Assembly: GCA_905221615.1 (NCBI GenBank) | Contig: CAJNDT010004890.1 | Coordinates: 998,599 to 1,062,598, forward strand | DNA: 64,000 nt | Direction of reading: 5' to 3' | Source of the DNA: Symbiodinium sp. CCMP2592 | Taxonomy: Eukaryota > Sar > Dinophyceae > Suessiales > Symbiodiniaceae | The notes under the pieces: generated by a model | Databases searched by the model: none | What the model was told of the DNA's origin: nothing | The model's input: only the letters and a program-made list of their open reading frames with translations | In this document: positions 1 to 8,300 of the stretch, one piece after another | Position numbering within the stretch: the stretch's first letter is position 1 | Layout: every line of letters starts with the position of its first letter | Program-made: the position numbers and the translations under genes

Positions 1-281
1 GTATAAGGGATCCCAGCACTAATCATCCTAAACCCATGTTCCAACTTTCGGGAGTTCACTATATATAGTAGGTATAGTAGGGATCCCATGGTGAAGGGCT
101 CATAGTAGGGGCCCTTAGATCCGGGATAAGGCCCTAGGATAGGGCTTCGGGTTTAGGGTGTGGGGTTTAGGGGTAGGGTTCAGGCGTTTAGGGCTTAGCG
201 TTGAAGAGGAATCCCTATAGATCCCTTTAAAGGGACCCTGAAAGGAACCTCCAAGCAGGGCCTCTTTGGACTTCCTTTCAC

Positions 282-314
282 CGGCGCCGACTCTTCCTTG
301 ATGTCGGCGGCGTA
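282..314 (-). CDS. Short exon-like segment
   Basis: AG, 11 codons (YAADIKEESAP), GTGAAAG; phase 0 to 0. It would belong to the next minus-strand gene, or to an exon of the same gene if 1146 is not its end. Very short, so modest confidence. Confidence 0.35.
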
Positions 315-437
315 CTCAAAATGATGGTTCACCTTGAGGGTTTAGTAAGGGTTGAGGGTTCAGGGTTAGGGAACTAAGTTACCGAAATCAGCTTAGGGTC
401 TGAGGTTTAGGGTTGAGGATTTAAGTGTTAAGGCTTG

Positions 438-572
438 CTTGGAGGGTCGGGGGACTTAGTAAGTAGGTAGTAAGAAGACTTAGAAGCACCCGAAAAGGGA
501 TCCCTACTTGGGGTTATTGCACTTAAAAGTCCCTAAAATCATCAGTTACTAAGTCCCCCGACCCTCCAGCGA
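438..572. repeat. Fold-back element, family B-like
   Basis: Ends GCTTGGAGGGTCGGGGGAC and its complement. Confidence 0.75.
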
Positions 573-797
573 GGGTTTAGAGTAGAGTTCCTGTTTCAAG
601 GGATCCTCAAAGCGGTCTATAAGGGATCTAGGGATCTATAGTAAGGTTCTAAATTAATTAGTTCACCCTGAGGGTTTAATAGTACGGGCCTTAATAACTA
701 GAATAGGGGTTCCCTTAAAGGGATCCCTGAAAGGGTTCTATAAGGGATCTAACAGGGCCTTAATAATTGGACGAGGGTTTTGGCGTACCATGGCTTA

Positions 798-798
<1 letters not shown>

Positions 799-835
<37 letters not shown>
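799..835. repeat. (AT)n microsatellite
   Basis: About 18 AT units. Confidence 0.95.
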
Positions 836-839
<4 letters not shown>

Positions 840-1145
840 ATAAGCAACCCTAAGAATATTATCGGTAATTATTTGCAATTATTTAGGCTTCTAGATTAGG
901 CTTTGGGGTTCGGGGCTTCACCTTTTGGCTTGTGTATCGTTGGGACCTAAGATGGGGGGATACGTCCCCTGATTCCTATGACAGAAATCCGAACTTTTAC
1001 TATGTAGGAACCGAGGATCGAGACAGGGGTTGGACATTCAGGGTTTGGGGTTTAGGGTTTAGGGTTTGGGGTGAAAGCGGGTTTGGGCTTTGACCTTCTT
1101 TAGCTGTACCAGGGGTCTGGAAGCTGTTTTGGAGGGGCTCAGGAC

Positions 1146-1233
1146 TTAGGATGTAGTTGGCTCAGGCTTTGCTCTTCTTCTTCGAGGGCGAGAGGTGGTG
1201 TTTATCCTGTCACTAAGATTCTGCATCTCTTTG
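1146..1233 (-). CDS. Possible terminal exon with basic C-terminus
   Basis: AG at 1235-1234, then C plus 28 codons (SKEMQNLSDRINTT...RPRRRRAKPEPTTS in part) and TAA. A basic Arg/Lys/Pro tail and an in-frame stop fit a last exon, perhaps of the SWIB gene. Its phase (needs two bases before) does not follow directly from exon C, so at least one exon would lie between. A weak candidate is 1510-1540. Confidence 0.45.
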
Positions 1234-1566
1234 CTGAGGTCTTATCTCACAGCTTGGTCTTCTGTGTGTGTGTGTGTGTGTGAGAGTTTGTGGGTGCGTG
1301 TTTGTTTCTGTTTGCCGTTCCGGCTCTGGGAGTGCCAAAGGATCCTCAGTACCTACCGTATCTAGAAGAAGCTAGGGCTTCTGCAATTTGGATATACCAG
1401 TATGGTCTCCCCCATCTAGAGACTTAAGACTCTCACTTAACTTAAGATATGTTGGGACTCTAGTGGTTCAGGGGTTCGTTAGTTTAGGAATGTCTAGGAC
1501 CTTTGCGGACATGCTTCGCTGGTGATCTTCCCTCTGGTGTGATGGTAAGGAGAGAGCCAGCCTAAC

Positions 1567-1672
1567 ATAGGGACCTCAGTAATTAGAATGTGGTTTTTGG
1601 GGCCATTGTACTATAATCATAATAAAGAACCCCCCAAAATGGTAGTGGTAATAATTTAGGCCCCTATTAGCC
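1567..1672. repeat. Fold-back element, family O
   Basis: Arms based on GGGGCCTTAATAATTAGAAT and complement. Further copies at 29268-29363, 45568-45680, 57462-57561 and 61631-61730. Confidence 0.75.
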
Positions 1673-1839
1673 GACCATTATTAACATACTCACAAACCCT
1701 GAACCTGGACCCCTGTCACATAACTTCACTAATTACAAGAGGAATGCCATCAAGACCAACTCCTGAACTGCACACCCCTTAGCCCTAAACTCCTTAACCC
1801 CTTAACCCCGAGCCCTTACTGTCCCATCTACGAGGACAC

Positions 1840-1897
1840 AGTCGCGTGCGTCGTCAACTGTAGCATTTGAGTCCTCTCCACGCCCAGAAGCTGCTGC
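1840..1897 (-). CDS. SWIB domain, exon C
   Basis: AG at 1899-1898, then G completing CTG (Leu) with exon B, then QQLLGVERTQMLQLTTHAT, then GTGTCC. This is the C-terminal part of the SWIB fold (cf. KALFGVERVxMFQLxKxLxxH). The phase fit (2 plus 1) with exon B supports the model. A second open frame across the island (DSLKAAASGRGEDSNATVDD) also looks protein-like but does not fit the domain. Confidence 0.82.
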
Positions 1898-2635
1898 CTT
1901 GAGGCTGTCACCAGTTCTTGAGGCGTTAGGGTTTTACGGTTCAAGGTTTGGGATTAGGCTTTTCTGACTTGGGTTCAAGCACAATCCAGGGCGTTGGGAG
2001 CTTAGGGTTCAAGATGCGTTAGGGTGACAAAATCTTTAACTTTAACCAGCCGACGGAACCGAAAGAGAGTAAGGATAAGTGGGTGGAAGATTCGGGTGCT
2101 GTAATTTCCCTAAGCCTAGACTGGTGCTTACTGTTTCCCTTCCTGAGTCTACCTCTCATGCTGTGAATACGGTTATGCATGTGTCCACTAGCATAATATT
2201 GCATTCAATTACGGACTGTTCGGTGATACTCCTTCTTCGTCTACCATACAACCACATCATACAGCCTCATTGTGTAATTCCTAGCATACTGTACCGGCTG
2301 GGATGCTCTAAATTGCACTCCTATTGTTAATTTTGCTAATATCTGAACCGAGCCTGCTGCATACACTTGTAGCCTTGTAGCTGACTCTTCATATTGCTTG
2401 CTCCCAGTAAGTCAACCGTTCAACATACCGGTCTAGTCTGCGCTAGAGTCGTACATGTAAACATATGCGGGTGTGGCCGTGAGGTGCGAGCCGAAGAACC
2501 TCTGTCAAGAGATGCTCCGCTGTAAACAAGCTCTTGCGAGAGAAGCCCGACACGGAATCCCTTTATCGTAGCAGCGCGGATTCGGGGGTTAGAGGCGGCT
2601 TTGGGAGTGTTCCCTTGAACGTGCAGCAGAGCTAC

Positions 2636-2691
2636 AGTTTTGCATCGCAGACGATCTCCTTCTTGTTGGATGGATCCAATAGATCGTTGTC
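2636..2691 (-). CDS. SWIB domain, exon B
   Basis: AG at 2693-2692, then DNDLLDPSNKKEIVCDAK plus CT of a split codon, then GTAGCTC. It continues exon A exactly: WAYAK joins DNDLLDPSNKK, matching the family's IKENNLQDPxNKREIICDEKL. A plus-strand frame across the same bases is a shadow. Confidence 0.85.
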
Positions 2692-3431
2692 CTCCACGGC
2701 TGGTGTGGACTACAGGTTTACAGCACACTAGAGATGAAGGCCTGGTTGCTCTCAGAAAGCTCATGTAGAAACTCTTTAAGCGCCCCTGCTCTCGGGTTCA
2801 GCCGAAAGGGTACTAAGTACCTAGATGGTAGAAAGTAGGTTTCTATGTATAGTAGAGACTACTATCATGGTTTGCACAAGTCTCCCCTGTATAGGTACTT
2901 AGGACCCGTCGGGAGGTGGTACTTAGACCCCTTGCAAGGGGTCTAGAGTCTAAGTCTTGCAACCCATGGGTCATAAAACCCAAACCAAGCTTCTTGACCG
3001 AACCTGCAGACTCCAAGCTGCAGGGTTGAGGGTTGGGTTTAGGGTTTAAGGTTCCAGTGGTATTGGGTTTAGGGATGTGGGTTTAGGGTTTCTGTGGTGT
3101 CCCAGCCACAAGTTGCTTCTGGAGCTGGGTTTGGGTTGGACAAGACACCCTGGACACAACCATAAACTCGAAAGCCTAAAATTTAAAACCCTGAACCCTA
3201 AACTTTCAACCCGACTTTTACAAACCCAAAAACCCAAAACCGTACACAACCTTAAACCCTAAACATCCCTAAACCGTACATGGCCTTGGCCCCAAACCCT
3301 CAAGCCTCAACCCTAAACCCCAACCCAAAGCCCTAAACCGTAGACCCTAAACACTGAGTCCTAAACCGCTTAAAGGAACCCTAAAGCCATATAGAAGCCC
3401 TAAAAGAACCCTTACAGGAACCCTTAACAGT

Positions 3432-3524
3432 TTAACAAGGATACCCAGTAACCTAGGAATAAAAGGGCTCCGGTTTTTGGCATTGGGTAAGTGTATAAGG
3501 AACCTACTGGGCATCCTAGTTAAC
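3432..3524. repeat. Fold-back element, family K
   Basis: Arms AAGGATACCCAGTA and TACTGGGCATCCTAGTT. Ends 12 nt past the GC donor of SWIB exon A. Confidence 0.75.
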
Positions 3525-3536
3525 GGAACCCCCAGC

Positions 3537-3611
3537 CTTGGCGTAGGCCCATATCTTTTTGATGACTTCTGGGCGCGAAAGGCGAGGCTCGCCAAGAAAG
3601 TCAGCCATCTC
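3537..3611 (-). CDS. SWIB domain, exon A
   Basis: 25 codons in phase 0: EMADFLGEPRLSRPEV, IKKIWAYAK. This is the first half of a SWIB/MDM2 fold (FLG-x-x-x-LSRPEVVKKLW-x-YIK in the family), found in chromatin-remodelling BAF60-type and UAF30-type proteins. The acceptor is AG at 3613-3612 and the donor is GC at 3536-3535, a class common in dinoflagellates. Fold-back elements lie about 8 nt upstream and 12 nt downstream, so the exon is sandwiched between them. Confidence 0.85.
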
Positions 3612-3619
3612 CTTGATTG

Positions 3620-3800
3620 GAGGGTCGGGGGGCTTAGTAAGACTTATTATCCACGGGAAAAAGCAGGGACCCTTAATAAGGACCCCTAGGTATATACCCT
3701 TAATATAGCTATTATATATCCATTATATGGTCCATTATGGGGTAGGGGTCCCCATTAAGGGTCCCTCCTTGTCCCCTTTGATAGTAAGACTTCTTAGTAC
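3620..3800. repeat. Fold-back element, family L, flanked by B-like arms
   Basis: Arms GCAGGGACCCTTAATAAGG and GGGTCCCTCCTTGTCCCC, starting 8 nt from the acceptor of SWIB exon A. A second copy is at 44281-44403. Confidence 0.75.
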
Positions 3801-4444
3801 CCTAACCGGGACCCTAATCGGGGTTATAAGTTGAGTCAGGGCTTCAAGGTTTAGGGTTTAAGGTTCAGGCGTTCATAAGGTTTGGGTTTGGATTTGAATG
3901 GATTTTGGGTCTGGGTCTAGAGTATAAGGCTTTCTTGTTTATATAGTTCGGGATTTCGGGCTTAATCTAACTGCTCTTCCCTCCTTCGATGCTTCTACTG
4001 GGCATGTCGGGATTAAGTTTACGGATTATAGGGTTTATACGGCTTTTGTGGGCTCTTGGTTAGGGGCTCTGTCGTGGGGATGCTTATGATTTAGAGTTCT
4101 CTTCCCCTAAACCCTACCTCAACCCTAAATCGAGTATGGCTTTCCCTTAGCCCTAAGCCCCAAACATCTTTAACTCTAGACCTCAACAGCAAGTCGGCAG
4201 GGCTCGATTACCCTGAATTTCCCAAAACCCTTATGGTACCCTTCAAAGGAACCCTTAAAGGAAGCTCTTAGAGTGAACCCCAGACTGTTGGAATCATGAC
4301 TTAGGGATGATCGATGCCAGGATTCCTATTCTACCGCACCTGAATGGTATGAGGATAATGATGTTCCAACTTTCTGGCTTCCGCTGTACAGGAACCCCAT
4401 ACTTGGGAGCAAGTCGACAGGGCGCTGGGGTAAGAGTGCGTGAC

Positions 4445-4488
4445 CGGTGGATGGCCTCCCTGCTTGAGTTCCGCCTCTTGGCCGTCAC
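4445..4488 (-). CDS. Exon-like segment just beyond the 3' LTR, probable SWIB-gene exon
   Basis: AG at 4490-4489, then GT and 14 codons (DGQEAELKQGGHPP), then GTCACG. It ends in phase 0, matching the phase-0 start of the SWIB exon at 3611. Another frame of the same island (VTAKRRNSSREAIHRS) is also open, so the frame rests on phase compatibility with its neighbours. Confidence 0.5.
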
Positions 4489-4691
4489 CTCGAGGTTTAG
4501 GTTTTAGGGTTAGGGCTTACTTGGAGATTCATGGGACATGGTCATTAACCCTGAGGGTCCATGTTCTCCTATAGTATATACATAGGCCCCAATGTAGTCC
4601 CTATATAGATACTTCGGGGTCAAAGCATACTCATATGGATACATGGACCCTTAGGGTAACAGAGGTTACATATAAGGTAAACTATACAGGC

Positions 4692-5139
4692 TGCGTGGGG
4701 AATTGATCTCGATTATGTTGCTGCTCTCCCCACCAGAGCTGTAATGAATATAGGTGTGGCTGGCTTGCACTCTCCACAGACTGGGACCCTGTCTCTCTCA
4801 CACTTCCACACGTGCAATCCTATGCAGGCAGAACCGGCGGCCGTTCCTTTTGCACTCGCTGCCGGCGGCGGTTCGTCTGTGCACGGGATAGCTCTGATTG
4901 CTCAGGATAGAAGACACATATAGCACTTAGCTATGGGCATTGACTTGAGCCAAACGTTGCGTGGGCGGTCACATAGAAAGGTAAGGAGAAGCGATGCGGT
5001 GTGCGTAGCACGTCCACAAGCTTACTCCTAGAGTCGAGGGACGCGTAGCGTGCCCCCTTCTCTTGCACTCTACACGGTCTTGCTCACAGCTCTTATAGTG
5101 ACACCTTAGAACTTGACAAGGCATCGCAGTCCGTTCGCA
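4692..5139 (-). repeat. 3' LTR
   Basis: This is the downstream partner of the 23988-24435 LTR, of identical length. Differences are scattered single bases, for example near 4702-4703, 4715, 4719, 4772, 4889, 4963, 4986, 5006 and 5040. The boundary at 5139/5140 is fixed by the run of six C on the plus strand, which is the polypurine tract of the element. Confidence 0.93.
4944..4954 (-). other. Dinoflagellate spliced-leader-like 11-mer in the 3' LTR
   Basis: This is the same 11-base match (TTTGGCTCAAG on the minus strand) at the equivalent LTR position as 24240-24250. I saw no other copy in the window. Confidence 0.45.
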
Positions 5140-5148
5140 CCCCCCATG
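5140..5148 (-). other. Polypurine tract
   Basis: Read on the minus strand this is CATGGGGGG immediately before the 3' LTR. A purine run touching the 3' LTR is the plus-strand primer site of LTR retroelements and confirms the orientation and the LTR edge. Confidence 0.8.
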
Positions 5149-5391
5149 AGTTGCGTCTCCGACGCTGCTCACCCGGAAGATGGCACGATAGGACAACAGA
5201 AAATGTTCCGCCGCAACGTTGACATTGAAAATCAGAGCTTTGTATCCCAATTAGAAACGTTGTGACACTCATCTACGTCAGTAACGATCCCCTGAAATGG
5301 CAAACGAATCAGGCGTCACCGAAGAAAGAAGCATTCGCGATGGCATTCCACGGGCGAAGCTCAGAGGTCACGAACTGAAAGATGATGTGGT
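5149..5391 (-). other. Untranslated interval between last ORF and polypurine tract
   Basis: About 240 bases with no convincing frame on either strand. It is the 3' untranslated part of the element's transcript before the LTR. Confidence 0.5.
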
Positions 5392-8300
5392 TCAAGCATT
5401 GTCTCGCCACCATCTTCGCGTTGACGTAGGATCGCGTTCCCAGGGCCGGAGGTTTTCCTCTGGATACTGTTCCCTTTGCTTTCCTTTGTCCTTGCCTTTG
5501 TTTCGGCCCTTACTGGCAATGTAGTCATGGTAGGTGTTGGTGTTCCAGCCTCCATGCTGCTCATTTCCAGTTCTCTCACGCCCTTTTGAAGGTCCCTTGG
5601 CCGAAGAAGCGCTTGCACGTTCCTCCGTAGTGACAGGCGTGTCCATGATGGAAGTACCACCTGGAGGGAGATACTCAGCGGCCGAGATGTGATGTAGGGC
5701 TTCCGTACGTTTGGTCGTCGGATTTTGCTGTCTCTCAGCCTTGGATCTGACCAATCTGTCCATGAAATGCGCAGGCATTTGCACATTGTGGTCCACCAGC
5801 AATCCAATGGTCTGGACTGAATGATCGGCATGAGTCAGCAGGATACCGACGGGGTCGATGTACAGGAAGTCCACCGGTCCAGTTGGCGTTGGTCGTAGCA
5901 CTGAGAATTGTTGGTGTCCTGTCACCATCGGAATCACCTCGCACAGGACGTTCAGGCAACAGAAGTGCATAGCCTTCACATCTTCATCCCTGTTGCTCTT
6001 CAAGTACGTAGTAGGGTTGAAGTTGTCCCTGCCAATTCCCATCATGTTGGCTCCCCGTGTAAGCAACGAAAGCATCTGATTCGTCCGGAAGCGCTTCAAA
6101 GTGTAAGTCCCGTTGGGATCGTACTGCTTGAGGTTCTCAGGCTCCTTGGCAAAGCGAATGATCTCCTCGTCAGTCACATCCCTGCTCAGACCCGTTTCTC
6201 TGTCCACTCCAGCCAAAGATCCCCACTTTCCGAGCACATCATAGCGTTGGCCAAGTGCGAAATTCTCCTTCATCTGGAACAACGGCATAGTCGCCCACTT
6301 CGCGAATCCTGACCAAGCCTTGTAGATGGTTCTGCACACCACGAATGCCATATACGAAAGAGCGGCCATGTTGGCGTCAATGCAATGGGTATTTCGCTTT
6401 CCTGGGTAGTAGGATGGCTGCATGGCGGTACGTGCGAGTTGTAGTTCAGGATCGATGTTCAAAGACTGGCCGGCGATGAGGACGGGACGTCGTTCCTGTG
6501 CAACTGCATCTGGTACTGCGTCATCAAAGTCCTCTCCTGGCTCTGTGTCCATTTCTTCATCAGGTTCCTGTTCTGGATCGTCCTCCGCGACGACAGATGG
6601 CTCTGGGATTTCCTCAGGTTCCGCAACGGTCTCTGTCTCCATGGCTTCCTGCTCCTCGACGGTCGCCTCAGGCACTGCTGCTGCCGCAGCTTCCATTGTC
6701 TGAGCAATGAAGTCACTGGGGATCTCCGTAGGAGTCTCCCGTTGTGGAGTACCTTGGTAGTATCCGCAAGAAACGAATTGTGACCAGCATGACGTGCATC
6801 GGGAGAAGCATGCTGGGACGATGTTGTAGCATGCCGGGCACACCCTCATTCTCCTTCCATCCCCGTCTCTGCGTAGGTCTTCGGGTCGCCAATTCTTGAT
6901 GACAAACTTGATCCCTTTGTCCATGTAGTGATGCCGAACCGTGTTCTCCCTGTGGGACTCCAGGACAGTCGTAAGGTCTCGAATGATCTGCTCCTTGCTG
7001 GTGTCGTGGGGTCCAGGAGGCATCTCGCAAAGCAATTCCATGATCTTGCTTGGTGTTCGGTATCTCTCGAATTCAGGGAGCAAAGGTGATGCATTGTAGT
7101 CCAACACCATCTCTTTCTCCAATCGTTCATCGTAGATCTTTTCCACCAGAGCGAAAGAGTGTGTATCTTGAGGATTCGGGACGCAAAACCATACCTCCTT
7201 GACGAACTGGAACGGTATCGTTCGGCCAACGATCATGATGCCGCTGTCTGTGATACGTCCATCTTCTCGTGCAAGGTCCTGCGAAGGGACATGGAGGACC
7301 GCCAGTGGCATGTGCTTGGCTTGTGGTCCATGTACCCGCATCTTGGTCGTCGCATTCCGGTGATCGAACGGTGCGAATACCCCCCAATAGCTGTGGAGTC
7401 TGCCGCCTTGGTTGCCTCGAAATTGGCGCCTATGGTCGAAGTCCCCGTCGGGGTCCTCCGAACCAGGCATGATGCCTTGCGTGACAATGGAATCCAGGTT
7501 GCGGCATGCCGTAGCGTGGAACGCGCCTCCAAGACGTTGCAAGAGGGTCATAGATGGAGATATTGCGAACCTGTTCTTGTCCAACTGAAGCAAATTGTTC
7601 TGGGGATCGGAGTGTGCAGAGTGACCACTCGTAGCCCGAACTGCCCATGGCTTCACCCAGCCGTTGCAAACGTTCAGGTACCTCTGGCTGTGCCGGCAAC
7701 GATCATTGTTCTGGATCTCTGTGATCTGGTCAGGAATCGATACCAACATGTTCGAGCCTGCGGATCCAAGAGTCTCCGTGCCGGGGTCCTTCACTCTCAC
7801 TCCCAGGAACTGCAGCCGAATCTTGGCCTTGTGGCGTCTCGTGGCTGCGAGCATGTTCCCTTGGAACAATAGCTGGAGTCTTTCATTGTACACTCTCTTC
7901 CTCTGTTGATCATCGGTCCTTGAGACCGCTTCTGTGATGCGTCTGCTGTCATGGGTCCATAGTTGCTCATGCCTCACCAAATCATCGATCAGCACCCACC
8001 CTCCTTCATCACATCGAATGACGCTGCTGAATGCCACTTGGCACCTGTTGTCAAGCCATTCCGAGCCTGGGCGCCTGGCGATTCTGTGACGCAGGTCAGA
8101 TTGAATGCATGATAGCGCCCAATCCGCGTTCCTTCTTCGATGATGGGTGATGTTGCGAAGGACAACTTCGTTCACGAGGTCCCATCGATTGTGGATGAAG
8201 CTTGCACCCTTGGTTGGGATCAGGTCGAGAATCCCGCATCGGATTGGCCTTCCGCCGCCGATGGATTCGTAGCCTGCATTGGTGTAGCCCTGAATAGTAT

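Noticed and set aside
7159-7872. 237-codon plus-strand ORF inside the retroelement
   Set aside because: It is antisense to the Tpt1-containing frame, which has clear domain motifs; composition of the plus-strand product is unremarkable.
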